A stretch of 64,000 nucleotides of DNA from Thalassococcus_A lentus (lineage in GTDB: Bacteria; Pseudomonadota; Alphaproteobacteria; Rhodobacterales; Rhodobacteraceae): assembly GCF_028023555.1 (NCBI RefSeq), contig NZ_JAQIOY010000001.1, forward strand, positions 310,001 to 374,000, read 5' to 3'. Position 1 is the stretch's first letter, and each line of letters opens with the position of its first letter. The notes under the pieces were generated by a model, which was not told where the DNA came from, did not search any database, and worked only from the letters and a program-made list of their open reading frames with translations. The position numbers and the translations under genes were made by a program. Of this stretch, positions 10,363-19,805 are shown in pieces.

Positions 10363-12618
10363 ATGTCCAAACTCAAATATACGCGCGAAGAAGCCCTGGC
10401 TTTTCACCTCGAGCCTACCCCTGGAAAGTGGGAAGTTCAGGCCACCGTTCCGATGACCACCCAGCGCGATCTTTCGCTGGCGTATAGTCCAGGTGTTGCG
10501 GTGCCCTGCGAGGACATCGCTGAAAACCCAGAGCTTGCCTATGACTATACCAACAAAGGCAACCTTGTTGCGGTCATCTCAAATGGAACGGCTGTTCTGG
10601 GTCTTGGCAATCTGGGCGCGCTGGGCTCGAAGCCGGTCATGGAAGGCAAGTCGGTTCTGTTCAAACGCTTCGCCGACGTGAACAGCATCGACATTGAACT
10701 GGATACCGAAGACCCGGATGAGTTCATCAAGGCTGTTCGTTTGATGGGCCCCACCTTTGGAGGTGTGAACCTTGAAGACATCAAGGCGCCAGAGTGTTTC
10801 ATCATTGAGCAAACTCTCAAGGAGCAGATGGATATTCCGGTGTTCCACGATGACCAGCACGGGACCGCTGTTATTTGTGCTGCCGGTCTGATCAACGCGC
10901 TGCATTTGTCTGGCAAAAAAATTGAAGATGTCAAAATCGTTCTGAATGGTGCGGGCGCTGCTGGAATCGCCTGTTTGGAGCTGCTCAAAAGCATGGGCGC
11001 CAAGCACAACAACTGCATCATGTGCGACACAAAAGGCGTAATCTATCAGGGCCGTTCCGAGGGCATGAACCAGTGGAAATCTGCCCATGCGGTTAAAACC
11101 GACCTTCGGACGCTGGAAGACGCGATGAAAGGCGCTGATGTGTTCTTGGGTGTGTCGGCAAAAGGCGCGGTCACTCAGGACATGGTGGCCAGCATGGCGG
11201 ACAATCCCGTGATTTTTGCCATGGCCAACCCGGATCCTGAAATCACGCCTGAAGAGGCGCATGAAGTACGGGTAGACGCAATCGTTGCGACCGGCCGCAG
11301 TGACTACCCGAACCAGGTGAACAATGTTTTGGGCTTTCCGTATCTTTTCCGCGGCGCTCTCGATGTCCACGCACGCGCGATCAACGATGAAATGAAGATC
11401 GCTTGTGCAAACGCATTGGCTGAGCTGGCACGTGAAGACGTTCCTGATGAGGTTGCGCTGGCCTATGGCAAGGCGCTGACTTTTGGTCGGGACTATATCA
11501 TCCCGACACCCTTTGATCCGAGACTAATTCACCGCATTCCGCCTGCTGTGGCCAAGGCGTGCATGGACACCGGTGCGGCGCGGCGTCCGATTATTGATAT
11601 GGAAGCATACGAAGTCGGTCTGAAATCCCGGATGGATCCAACCGCCAGTATTCTTCGGTCGATAAACGCACGTGCACGGGCCGCGCAGGCCCGGATGATC
11701 TTTGCCGAAGGGGATGACCCTCGGGTCCTGCGTGCCGCGGTTATGTACCAGCGATCGGGTCTGGGTAAGGCGCTTGTTGTCGGTCGCGAAGCGGACGTGA
11801 AAAAGAAACTGGAAGACGCCGGTCTGGCAGACGCGGTCCGTGAGCTCGAAGTCGTCAACGCGGCAAACACACGGCATTTGGAAACCTACAAGGATTTCCT
11901 GTACCAGCGCCTGCAACGCAAAGGCATGGACCGTTCCGATATTCACAGACTTGCCGCCCGCGATCGTCACGTGTTCGCGTCGCTGATGCTTGCGCATGGC
12001 CATGGCGACGGTCTGGTCACGGGCGCCACGCGCAAGAGCGCTCATGTCATGGAATTGATTAACCACGTTTTTGACGCGGACGCCTCTCATGGGGCGGCCG
12101 GCGTTACGGCGCTTTTGCACAAAGGACGGATCGTGATGATCGCGGATACCTTGGTGCATGAATGGCCTGATGAAGAAGATCTGGCAAACATCGCGGAGCG
12201 CGCCGCCGGTGTAGCACGGCATCTGGGGCTTGAGCCAAGGGTCGCGTTTGTTTCCTTTTCGACCTTTGGATACCCCGTGTCCGAACGCGCTGAGAAAATG
12301 CACATTGCGCCACGCGTTCTCGATAAACGGGGCGTGTCATTTGAATACGAAGGCGAAATGACAGTCGACGTTGCGCTGAACGTCAAAGCGCAGGAAAGCT
12401 ATCCGTTCCAACGTTTGACCGGACCCGCGAACATATTGGTTGTTCCAGCTCGGCATTCGGCATCAATCTCGGTCAAGCTGATGCAGGAAATGGCAGGGGC
12501 TACCGTGATTGGCCCAATCCTTGCGGGTGTCGACAAGTCTATCCAGATTTGTTCAACCAACATGACGGCCAATGACATTCTCAACATGGCTGTCTTGTCC
12601 GCCTGCAAGGTGGGATGA
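10363..12618 (+). CDS. maeB: NADP-dependent malic enzyme with C-terminal phosphotransacetylase-like domain
   Basis: MaeB-type enzyme converting malate to pyruvate, CO2 and NADPH. The 751-residue protein has an N-terminal malic enzyme part (about 1-430, with YSPGVAVPC, VFHDDQHGTA and the GAGAAG nucleotide site) and a C-terminal phosphate acetyltransferase-like part (about 440-750). In characterised MaeB proteins the second part has a regulatory, acetyl-CoA-sensing role. The ATG at 10363 after GGAAAG begins the conserved MSKLKYTREEAL; upstream codons belong to the mutS promoter region. Confidence 0.95.
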   Translation: MSKLKYTREEALAFHLEPTPGKWEVQATVPMTTQRDLSLAYSPGVAVPCEDIAENPELAYDYTNKGNLVAVISNGTAVLGLGNLGALGSKPVMEGKSVLFKRFADVNSIDIELDTEDPDEFIKAVRLMGPTFGGVNLEDIKAPECFIIEQTLKEQMDIPVFHDDQHGTAVICAAGLINALHLSGKKIEDVKIVLNGAGAAGIACLELLKSMGAKHNNCIMCDTKGVIYQGRSEGMNQWKSAHAVKTDLRTLEDAMKGADVFLGVSAKGAVTQDMVASMADNPVIFAMANPDPEITPEEAHEVRVDAIVATGRSDYPNQVNNVLGFPYLFRGALDVHARAINDEMKIACANALAELAREDVPDEVALAYGKALTFGRDYIIPTPFDPRLIHRIPPAVAKACMDTGAARRPIIDMEAYEVGLKSRMDPTASILRSINARARAAQARMIFAEGDDPRVLRAAVMYQRSGLGKALVVGREADVKKKLEDAGLADAVRELEVVNAANTRHLETYKDFLYQRLQRKGMDRSDIHRLAARDRHVFASLMLAHGHGDGLVTGATRKSAHVMELINHVFDADASHGAAGVTALLHKGRIVMIADTLVHEWPDEEDLANIAERAAGVARHLGLEPRVAFVSFSTFGYPVSERAEKMHIAPRVLDKRGVSFEYEGEMTVDVALNVKAQESYPFQRLTGPANILVVPARHSASISVKLMQEMAGATVIGPILAGVDKSIQICSTNMTANDILNMAVLSACKVG

Positions 12619-12646
12619 TCGCGCGTTCTGTGTCATGGTTTGATGG

Positions 12647-12665
12647 CTTGCGCGTCTGGCGCAAG
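12647..12665. repeat. Inverted repeat between maeB and the PfkB kinase gene
   Basis: CTTGCGC (12647-12653) and GCGCAAG (12659-12665) pair perfectly around a 5-nt loop. There is no T tract after it, so it is either a weak terminator or an mRNA processing/stability hairpin ahead of the next gene, whose ATG-proximal GGAGGA begins shortly after. Confidence 0.4.
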
Positions 12666-12686
12666 TCATGAACGGAGGACACTGGC

Positions 12687-13559
12687 GTGACCATCTTCAA
12701 TCTTGGATCGATCAACGCAGACCAGGTGTATCGGTTGCCGCATCTCCCAGGACCGGGTGAGACGCTGGCTTCGACCGGCTACAAGCGCGGATTGGGCGGG
12801 AAGGGCGCAAACATGTCTGTCGCGGCGGCCCGCGCGGCAGCTCATGTTGTTCACATTGGTTCTGTCGGCCCGGATGGGCAGTGGGCGGTTGAGCGTTTGA
12901 TGGAATACGGTGTCGACACGCGTCAGCTCGAAATGGTTGAAACAGTGACCGGCCATGCGATCATCGCTGTCGATGATCATGGCGAGAATTCCATTATTCT
13001 GTACCCCGGAGCCAACGCGGAAGTATCTGAGACCAAGATTGAGACGGTTCTGGCTGAAGGAACCGAAAACGACCTGTTTCTTTTTCAAAATGAAACCAAC
13101 GCTCAACGGTACGCCGCTGAAACAGCATCGAAACAGGGTATGCGCATCGCCTATGCGGCTGCGCCATTTGATGCGAATGCTGTCAAATCAGTATTGCCGT
13201 TGTTGGACCTTCTGGTCCTGAATGAGGTTGAAGCCGATCAGCTGGAAGAAGCCATTGGCCAAAGTGCTGAACAGCTTCCCGTCAGGGATGTGATTGTGAC
13301 TTTGGGGGGTGATGGCTGTCGCTGGCACAACACGGATGACGGCATCACGCGGGAATTCCCGGCGATACCCGTCGACCCCATCGATACGACTGGTGCGGGC
13401 GACACATTCACAGGGTACCTGCTTGCTGGTTTGGATCGGGGCATGCCCACCGAGCAAGCCATTCAACTTGCCATAAAGGCGGCGGCCTTGATGGTAACCC
13501 GTCTTGGTACCGCGGACGTCATTCCGGATTTGAAGGACGTTCAGGACTTTGCGCCCTGA
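12687..13559 (+). CDS. PfkB-family sugar kinase, ribokinase-like
   Basis: Carbohydrate kinase of the PfkB family, 290 residues starting at GTG 12687. The N-terminal signature GGKGANMSVAAAR and the C-terminal catalytic motif DTTGAGDTFTGYLLAGL (with the catalytic Asp in GAGD) are both present. The set of motifs is most like ribokinase, but the substrate (ribose or another sugar/nucleoside) cannot be read from the sequence, and no sugar transporter or deoxyribose gene lies nearby. Confidence 0.88.
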   Translation: MTIFNLGSINADQVYRLPHLPGPGETLASTGYKRGLGGKGANMSVAAARAAAHVVHIGSVGPDGQWAVERLMEYGVDTRQLEMVETVTGHAIIAVDDHGENSIILYPGANAEVSETKIETVLAEGTENDLFLFQNETNAQRYAAETASKQGMRIAYAAAPFDANAVKSVLPLLDLLVLNEVEADQLEEAIGQSAEQLPVRDVIVTLGGDGCRWHNTDDGITREFPAIPVDPIDTTGAGDTFTGYLLAGLDRGMPTEQAIQLAIKAAALMVTRLGTADVIPDLKDVQDFAP

Positions 13560-13590
13560 ACGCCGATCTTAGCCTGCAAAAGCGGCGTTC
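13558..13590. repeat. Inverted repeat at convergent gene ends (PfkB kinase / msrA)
   Basis: GAACGCCG (13558-13565) and CGGCGTTC (13583-13590) are perfect complements with a 17-nt spacer. The repeat overlaps the kinase stop codon and the last codons of msrA. No clean T tract follows on either strand, so a termination role is only possible. Confidence 0.4.
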
Positions 13591-14195
13591 TTACCCCAGA
13601 GCTGTTTAACCCGTTTGTCACGACCACAAGCGGCTCGATATCTTTTGTAGGCCTTTTCACGCGTGATGTATCCAAACCGGGTCAGAGTCTGTTTCTGGCT
13701 CTTGTAGTAGTTCTGGTGAACCTTCTCGGCTTTGTAGAATTTGGATGCCGGCAGGATTGGCGTGACAATCTTACGGCCCAACGCCTTTTCAGCGGACGCT
13801 TTGGCGGCCTCGGCCATCAAACGATCTGTCGGGTTGGCGACAAAGATGGCTGTGCGATAGCTGTCACCGCGATCACAAAACTGGCCGCCCGCGTCTGTCG
13901 GATCTACAGACCGGAAGAACAAATCATACAGCCGACGTGTATCAACCTTCTTTGGATCATACTTGATTTTGACGGCTTCGTAGTGGCCGGTCCCGCCATT
14001 GACGACCTGTTTGTAGTCGGGGTTTTTGACAGATCCCCCGGTGTAGCCGGAAATCGCTTCCTTGACGCCTTTGACCTTTTCGAAGTCCGCTTCCACACAC
14101 CAAAAGCAGCCACCGGCCACGATGATTTCCGCGGCTTCGACCCGGGGACTGGTCAGGCCTAGGATGACGATCAGGGACAGAACAAAGCTACGCAT
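13569..14195 (-). CDS. msrA: Peptide methionine sulfoxide reductase MsrA, exported
   Basis: Reduces methionine-S-sulfoxide in proteins. The catalytic motif GGCFWCVE lies just after a signal peptide. I choose ATG 14195, preceded by GGAG, giving 208 residues that start MRSFVLSLIVILGL and reach a likely signal-peptidase site near ...VEA-AE (about residue 22). Most MsrA proteins are cytoplasmic, so this copy probably protects periplasmic proteins. No MsrB domain is fused to it. Confidence 0.92.
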   Translation of the reverse strand: MRSFVLSLIVILGLTSPRVEAAEIIVAGGCFWCVEADFEKVKGVKEAISGYTGGSVKNPDYKQVVNGGTGHYEAVKIKYDPKKVDTRRLYDLFFRSVDPTDAGGQFCDRGDSYRTAIFVANPTDRLMAEAAKASAEKALGRKIVTPILPASKFYKAEKVHQNYYKSQKQTLTRFGYITREKAYKRYRAACGRDKRVKQLWGKNAAFAG

Positions 14196-14392
14196 TTCAT
14201 ACTCCGGTTTGTTTCGTGAAAGATTGCTCTTGTTGGCTGGCTGACTCAACTCACCGCAGCGTGATGTCACGCGGCTGTGAACGCCGCTTGTTTCTGGACA
14301 GACCCACTCAATCGTGGTCCGCTTGCCGAAAGCGACAGAATAATGGAACCGGGACAGGTACAGATGAAATCACCGCATTCAGGAGAAAAGGC

Positions 14393-15115
14393 ATGAGGCT
14401 GGCTGTTTGGAGCGGGCCGCGAAATCTGTCTACGGCAATGATGTACAGCTTTGCGCAGCGTGCAGATTTCACGGTGTGGGACGAGCCGTTTTACGGCCCG
14501 TATCTCCGATTGACTGGCTTGAATCATCCGATGCGCGACGACGTGCTGAAATCCAGGCCAGAGACTGCAGAACAGATTGAACAGACTCTATTAAAGCAGG
14601 AATCGAGTGAAAAGACGCACCTCTATCACAAACATATGTGCCAACACATGATCGACGGAATCCCGCGATCGTTCATGATCCAATGTAAAAACGTATTCTT
14701 GCTCCGCCACCCAGCGAGGGTCGTCGCCAGTTTTGCCAAGAACTATCCAGAAGTAGACGCCGAAGACATAGGATTTGCAAAACAGGCTGAGCTGTTCTCA
14801 GAATTGGTTGATGCCGACCAGCAGCCTTTGGTCCTGGACAGTGAGGATGTTCGACGAAACCCAGAGCACATGCTTCGATTGCTTTGCGAAAGATTGGGTC
14901 TGCCGTGGGACTCAAAGATGCTTGCGTGGCCAGCAGGGCCCAAACCCTATGATGGGGCATGGGCGCCGGTCTGGTATAAATCGCTTCACGCGACAACTGG
15001 CTTTGCCGGCCCCGAAGGGCCATTGCCGGAATTGAGCGGACGATTGGCCAGTCTCGCGAATGGAGCTTTGCCGCACTACGAATTGTTGCGCGAAAAGGCC
15101 ATAAAAGGCAGATAG
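14393..15115 (+). CDS. Sulfotransferase-like P-loop protein
   Basis: The ATG at 14393 follows AGGAG and gives 240 residues. The N-terminal WSGPRNLSTAMMYSF resembles the phosphosulfate-binding loop of sulfotransferase-family proteins, and the mid-protein RHPARVVASFAKNYPEV resembles the 3'-phosphate-binding segment. A role as a sulfotransferase is inferred from these motifs; the acceptor is unknown. The gene stands alone between divergent msrA and the next Tat-exported protein gene. Confidence 0.7.
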   Translation: MRLAVWSGPRNLSTAMMYSFAQRADFTVWDEPFYGPYLRLTGLNHPMRDDVLKSRPETAEQIEQTLLKQESSEKTHLYHKHMCQHMIDGIPRSFMIQCKNVFLLRHPARVVASFAKNYPEVDAEDIGFAKQAELFSELVDADQQPLVLDSEDVRRNPEHMLRLLCERLGLPWDSKMLAWPAGPKPYDGAWAPVWYKSLHATTGFAGPEGPLPELSGRLASLANGALPHYELLREKAIKGR

Positions 15116-15175
15116 CGGGAAAGGCGTGTTGTTTTCCCCGATGAAACCTGACTGTTGCAGCACCATCTCTGTTTC

Positions 15176-15607
15176 ATGAAACGACGTGATTTTCTTGCCC
15201 TCACTGCAGGTGGTGCCGCTGCCGCCACACTGCCTGTTCCTCAAATGGCCGCGGCCACTACGCGGGTTGCTCCACGGTCCATGATGACCGCATGGGCCAC
15301 AGCAATGGCGCGCGCTGGGAATCCGATTTCTCACAAAACGCTGAACAGCGCGCTCAAGGTTTCCAGCGCCGAGGCATCTGCCATCATGAACCGCTTGGCA
15401 GCCCAGGGCGTCATTGCGGCGCCGAATGCCATCGGTGTCGCGCGGGCGGTTTCCGGAAAATCACACACAGACCTATCAAGTGACGGACTGAATCGTTTGC
15501 GTGGGTTTGTTGAGCGTTGGGCAAATGAAAAAGGCGCGCCCGAAGAAGACGCGCCCAATTCAAATCTCGATGCTTCGTCCGAACCGGAACAGCTCGATCA
15601 ACCCTGA
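15176..15607 (+). CDS. Hypothetical protein with Tat signal
   Basis: A 143-residue protein from ATG 15176. The N-terminus [13 protein letters not shown] is a twin-arginine export signal followed by an Ala-rich hydrophobic stretch. The mature part is mostly helical (about residues 40-120) with a short acidic, Pro-rich tail ending in DQP. No catalytic motif is evident, so the function is unknown. Its 3' end overlaps the convergent argG by 10 bp. Confidence 0.72.
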   Translation: MKRRDFLALTAGGAAAATLPVPQMAAATTRVAPRSMMTAWATAMARAGNPISHKTLNSALKVSSAEASAIMNRLAAQGVIAAPNAIGVARAVSGKSHTDLSSDGLNRLRGFVERWANEKGAPEEDAPNSNLDASSEPEQLDQP

Positions 15608-16821
15608 CGTTTCTTGCGGGCTGCCAACAAGCGCAGACGCAACGCGTTCAACTGGATGAAACCTGCTGCATCCTTCTGATCGTAGGCACCTGCGTCATCC
15701 TCGAAAGTAACGTGGGCCTCGGAATAGAGCGAGTTGTCGGACCAGCGACCAACCGTACGCGCCAGACCCTTGTACAACTTCAGACGAACAGTTCCCGAAA
15801 CATGTGTTTGAGAAGCGTCGATTGCGGCCTGCAACATTTCGCGTTCCGGCGAGTACCAGAAGCCATTGTAGATCAATTCAGCGTAGCGGGGCATCAGTTC
15901 GTCCTTAAGGTGGGCTGCGCCGCGATCCAGTGTGATCTGCTCAATTCCGCGGTGCGCTTCCAACAGGATCGTGCCGCCTGGAGTTTCGTAGATGCCGCGT
16001 GATTTCATCCCGACAAAACGACCCTCAACCAGATCAAGACGGCCAATGCCGTGTTTGCGACCGTATTCGTTCAGAGCGGTCAGGATCGTGGCGGGGCTCA
16101 TTGCTTCGCCATTGATCGCAACCGCATCACCCTTGTCGAAGGTCACTTCGATAAATTCAGGCGTGTCAGGCGCTTCTTCGGGTGAAACGGTCCGCTGATA
16201 CACATACTCAGGTGCATCCTGTGCCGGATCTTCCAGAACCTTGCCTTCCGAGGATGTGTGCAAGAGATTGGCATCAACGCTAAAGGGCGCTTCGCCGCGT
16301 TTGTCCTTGGCGATCGGGATCTGGTTCTTTTCTGCGAAATCAAGCAGCGATGTCCGTGAATTCAAATCCCATTCGCGCCAAGGCGCGATGCATTTGATAT
16401 CCGGGTCCAACGCGGCGGCGCTCAGCTCGAACCGAACCTGATCGTTGCCCTTGCCCGTGGCGCCATGGGCCACAGCATCAGCACCTGTTTCATGTGCGAT
16501 TTCAACCAGCCGCTTTGAGATCAATGGACGTGCGATTGACGTTCCCAGAAGGTACAGACCTTCGTAGACAGCGTTGGCGCGGAACATCGGGAAAACAAAG
16601 TCGCGCACAAATTCCTCGCGAACATCTTCGATGTAGATGTTTTCCGGGGCGATCCCCAACATTTGCGCCTTTTCGCGCGCCGGTTCCAATTCCTCTCCCT
16701 GACCGAGGTCAGCGGTGAACGTAACGACTTCACAACCGTATTCGGTTTGTAGCCACTTCAGGATGATGGATGTATCGAGGCCGCCGGAATAGGCGAGAAC
16801 TACTTTCTTGGGCGCGGACAT
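15598..16821 (-). CDS. argG: Argininosuccinate synthase
   Basis: Condenses citrulline and aspartate with ATP to argininosuccinate in arginine synthesis. The 407-residue protein has the ATP pyrophosphatase loop AYSGGLDTS at residues 10-18 and the downstream [13 protein letters not shown] substrate motif. It stands alone; the gap on its 5' side holds its promoter but I see no clear arginine operator. Confidence 0.97.
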   Translation of the reverse strand: MSAPKKVVLAYSGGLDTSIILKWLQTEYGCEVVTFTADLGQGEELEPAREKAQMLGIAPENIYIEDVREEFVRDFVFPMFRANAVYEGLYLLGTSIARPLISKRLVEIAHETGADAVAHGATGKGNDQVRFELSAAALDPDIKCIAPWREWDLNSRTSLLDFAEKNQIPIAKDKRGEAPFSVDANLLHTSSEGKVLEDPAQDAPEYVYQRTVSPEEAPDTPEFIEVTFDKGDAVAINGEAMSPATILTALNEYGRKHGIGRLDLVEGRFVGMKSRGIYETPGGTILLEAHRGIEQITLDRGAAHLKDELMPRYAELIYNGFWYSPEREMLQAAIDASQTHVSGTVRLKLYKGLARTVGRWSDNSLYSEAHVTFEDDAGAYDQKDAAGFIQLNALRLRLLAARKKRQG

Positions 16822-16945
16822 GGGGATTCCTCTTGTCGGGTCGGGCGCGGATTAGCGGTTTTTCGCGCCTTGAGCAAGCATAGGGCGTTGACGCGAAGCC
16901 GCAGGCTGTTACCGGTTGAGTTGCCCAGTGATTAGGAGTGGCCTG

Positions 16946-17689
16946 ATGAAAGGTTGGCAGATTTTTATGCATTCGGTTCGGTTGGTTTTGAACAATCTCG
17001 GACCTGCCCTGAAAATTTCGGCGGTTTTATATATGGCTCAGGTCGCGCAGCAGCTGACCTTTTTCATGAACCCTCCGAACATCGATGAAGACGGACTGGT
17101 TTTTGTAGCGCCAGATGCCGCTGTTCAGACACTCGTTCTGAGCCTCATTTCACTGATCGCCGGTCTTTGGATTGCGGTGGCCTGGCATCGCTATGTTCTG
17201 GCCAACGAAGAACCGCAGGGCTGGCTGCCCAGATGGCATGGTTCAAACATCCTCAGCTATCTTGGACGTTCGATCATGATCGGTCTGCTAATCGGCCTTG
17301 GTTTGATTGTTGCAGCTATCCCCGTTGGGTTAGTCGGGGCGTTTGCACCCGGACTTGTCGGTGTGTTGACTTTTGGGTTGATCGGTTTGGCTTCTTACCT
17401 GTTTTTCAGGATGGGTGTCATGCTTCCGTCTGCAGCCATGGGTGAACCCATGAGACTGGGTGATGCCTGGAGCGCAACCAACGATAATGATGGCGCGGTG
17501 GTCGTTCTGGCGCTGTTGGTCATCGCCGTGAGTGTTCTGGTCCAGATTCCATCATGGCTGAACCCTGATCCGGGTTCGATCATCAACCTGATCTACGGTA
17601 TCGTGACGGGCTGGTTTGTGACGATCATTGGTGTGTCAGTATTGACCACGCTGTATGGTCATTATGTCCAAGGCCGCCCAATCGACTGA
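16946..17689 (+). CDS. Hypothetical multi-pass membrane protein
   Basis: A 247-residue protein from ATG 16946, preceded by AGGAG. It has about five or six hydrophobic segments (near residues 22-40, 60-85, 110-140, 145-165, 190-210 and 215-240 by eye). The pattern resembles uncharacterised inner-membrane proteins found across Rhodobacteraceae. No motif points to a transport or enzymatic role. It lies between argG (divergent) and ilvA (same strand, 36-bp gap). Confidence 0.75.
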   Translation: MKGWQIFMHSVRLVLNNLGPALKISAVLYMAQVAQQLTFFMNPPNIDEDGLVFVAPDAAVQTLVLSLISLIAGLWIAVAWHRYVLANEEPQGWLPRWHGSNILSYLGRSIMIGLLIGLGLIVAAIPVGLVGAFAPGLVGVLTFGLIGLASYLFFRMGVMLPSAAMGEPMRLGDAWSATNDNDGAVVVLALLVIAVSVLVQIPSWLNPDPGSIINLIYGIVTGWFVTIIGVSVLTTLYGHYVQGRPID

Positions 17690-17725
17690 CTTGCTTTGGC
17701 GATTGCGCTGCGGCACTGATACCAA

Positions 17726-18952
17726 ATGACTAATTTTCGTGATCAGGTCGAAACGGCCACCCAAGCCATGCGTGCGGTTTTCCCCGAAACACCGCTTTTG
17801 CTGAATGCGCACTTGTCAGACAGATTTGGTGCTGAAATTTGGTTAAAGCGCGAAGACCTGTCCCCTGTTCGAAGCTACAAGCTACGCGGCGCTTTCAATG
17901 CAATGCGCAAACGCGAGAGCGATGACCTTTTTGTGTGCGCCAGTGCCGGAAACCACGCGCAAGGTGTCGCCTACATGTGTCGGCATTTTGGCAAGCGTGG
18001 CGTGATCTTCATGCCTGTGACAACACCTGATCAGAAGATTCAAAAAACGGGCATGTTTGGCGGCGATAGTGTCGAAATCAAACTGGTTGGCGACTATTTC
18101 GATGACTGCCTTCGTGCGGCCCAAGAGTTCTGCGCCAAGGAAGGCGGTCATTTCCTTTCTCCGTTCGACGATGAGGATGTCATCGAAGGCCAGGCCTCTG
18201 TCGCCGCGGAAATCGCGCAGCAGTTGGGCCGCGTACCGGACCATCTTGTGATCCCGGTTGGTGGCGGTGGACTAAGCGCGGGCTGTCTCAGCTATTTCGG
18301 AAATGACTGCCAGTACACGTTTGTCGAACCTTCAGGTGGGGCCAGCCTTCGTGCTGCACTGGCAGACGGGAAACCCGCCACTCTGGAGCATGTAAATACC
18401 TTTACGGACGGCGCTGCGGTTGCGCGGATTGGAGAAAAGCCGTTTGCGCGGCTTGCCGATGTCGGGCTGGCCAGCACATTGACCATCGACGAGGACCGAC
18501 TTTGCACAACGATGCTCGAGATGTTGAATGTCGAAGGCATCGTGCTGGAACCGGCCGGAGCATTGTCGGTTGATGCGTTGAAAGATCTTGGTCAGGCTAT
18601 TCGGGGACGCACGCTCGTCTGTGTGACGACCGGTGGGAACTTCGATTTTGAACGGTTGCCAGAGGTCAAAGAGCGCGCTCAGCGCTGGGCGGGTTTGAAG
18701 AAGTATTTTATTCTGCGATTGCCGCAAAGACCGGGTGCTCTCAAAGATTTCCTGAGTCTTATGGGGCCAAACGACAACATCACCCGGTTTGAGTACCTCA
18801 AGAAATCGGCCCGGAATTTCGGCTCGGTTCTGATTGGAATTGAAACATCGGACCCAACCAACTTTCCACGCTTGTTCTCTTTGATGGAGGATCAGGGGTA
18901 TGCCTATCAGGACATCACTGATGACGAGATCATCGCACAGTTTGTAATATGA
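17726..18952 (+). CDS. ilvA: Threonine ammonia-lyase (threonine dehydratase), short form
   Basis: PLP-dependent deaminase of threonine to 2-oxobutyrate, the entry to isoleucine synthesis. The PLP lysine sits in SYKLRGAFNAM and the phosphate-binding loop is PVGGGGLSAG. The C-terminal ~80 residues form one ACT-like regulatory module (FILRLPQRPGALKDFL), where E. coli IlvA has two, so feedback control may differ. Length is 408 residues. It overlaps the next gene by 4 bp. Confidence 0.93.
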   Translation: MTNFRDQVETATQAMRAVFPETPLLLNAHLSDRFGAEIWLKREDLSPVRSYKLRGAFNAMRKRESDDLFVCASAGNHAQGVAYMCRHFGKRGVIFMPVTTPDQKIQKTGMFGGDSVEIKLVGDYFDDCLRAAQEFCAKEGGHFLSPFDDEDVIEGQASVAAEIAQQLGRVPDHLVIPVGGGGLSAGCLSYFGNDCQYTFVEPSGGASLRAALADGKPATLEHVNTFTDGAAVARIGEKPFARLADVGLASTLTIDEDRLCTTMLEMLNVEGIVLEPAGALSVDALKDLGQAIRGRTLVCVTTGGNFDFERLPEVKERAQRWAGLKKYFILRLPQRPGALKDFLSLMGPNDNITRFEYLKKSARNFGSVLIGIETSDPTNFPRLFSLMEDQGYAYQDITDDEIIAQFVI

Positions 18953-19767
18953 GCTTTGCCGGAAAAACTGCTTTTGTAACGGGTGCGGGACAAGGCATAG
19001 GGCAGGCTCTTGTCCGGCAACTTGCCAAACGCGGAGTGCAGGTGTGCGTGGTTGATTTAGACTCTGTTTCAGCGGAAAATACAGCGTCAGAGATTGGTGG
19101 CATTTCTCTGACCTGTGATGTCAGTAAAGCCTCTGAACTGGAATCTGCCATCGAAACGGCCCGCGAAAAGTTGGGGCAAATCGACATGGTGATTTCCAAT
19201 GCCGGGTTCGCCCATGGTGCATTGGATGGGCCGGCCAGTGCCGATGATCAACAATGGCAAATGAGCTGGGATGTGCACGTTATGGCTCATCTGCGCGCAT
19301 GCCGAGCGGTCCTGCCGGAAATGCTGGAACGCGGTGAGGGTTGGCTGATCAGCGTCGCATCGGCAGCAGGCTTGCTGAGCCAAATCGGAGATGCCCCCTA
19401 TTCTGCGACCAAACATGCGGCTGTTTCGCTGGCCCAATCGTTGGCCATCGAACATGGGCATCAGGGAATCCGGGTCAGTACGGTTTGCCCTCTGTACGTG
19501 GCGACGCCTTTGCTGGGATATGACGCGGATCAACCGAACGACCGTCCAAATGATCGGGTCTTAACCGCCGCAGAAGTGGCCGCTACGATTGTGCAGGGTA
19601 TCGAAGAAGAACGATTTATGATCCTGCCGCATCCTGAGGCAGCGGCGCACTTTCAACGGCGCGCGGCCGATACGGATCGATGGATCAAAGGAATGCAGCG
19701 ATTGCGGGGAGACGCATTTGAGTCGGGGAATCCGCAGCATTTCGTCGATCTGCATCGCTTGATCTGA
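18949..19767 (+). CDS. Short-chain dehydrogenase/reductase
   Basis: Classical SDR of 272 residues: cofactor loop TGAGQGIG near residue 10, NAG stretch (VISNAGFAHG), and catalytic Ser and YSATK. VDLDS after the second strand suggests an acidic residue favouring NAD over NADP, though this is only indicative. The start overlaps ilvA (ATGA), so the two are translated together, yet no substrate link is evident. Confidence 0.85.
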   Translation: MSFAGKTAFVTGAGQGIGQALVRQLAKRGVQVCVVDLDSVSAENTASEIGGISLTCDVSKASELESAIETAREKLGQIDMVISNAGFAHGALDGPASADDQQWQMSWDVHVMAHLRACRAVLPEMLERGEGWLISVASAAGLLSQIGDAPYSATKHAAVSLAQSLAIEHGHQGIRVSTVCPLYVATPLLGYDADQPNDRPNDRVLTAAEVAATIVQGIEEERFMILPHPEAAAHFQRRAADTDRWIKGMQRLRGDAFESGNPQHFVDLHRLI

Positions 19768-19771
19768 CAGG

Positions 19772-19805
19772 CGGGTTTCAAGCGGCAAACCGCACGTGAA
19801 ACCCG
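19772..19805. terminator. Strong two-tier hairpin at convergent SDR and hpt ends
   Basis: CGGGTTTCA (19772-19780) pairs with TGAAACCCG (19797-19805). Inside, GCGG (19782-19785) pairs with CCGC (19790-19793) around a CAAA loop. It lies just after the SDR stop and covers the last codons of the convergent Hpt gene. No T tract follows, so it may act as an mRNA 3' end stabiliser or a weak terminator. Confidence 0.5.

Noticed and set aside
10579..11370. 263-residue minus-strand ORF
   Set aside because: It lies fully inside maeB on the opposite strand and has no recognisable motif; it is a shadow of high GC-biased coding.
19790..19805. Possible second parS (CACGTGAAAC)
   Set aside because: Only one half matches; the left half is not TGTTT. 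It belongs to the hairpin at the SDR/hpt ends.
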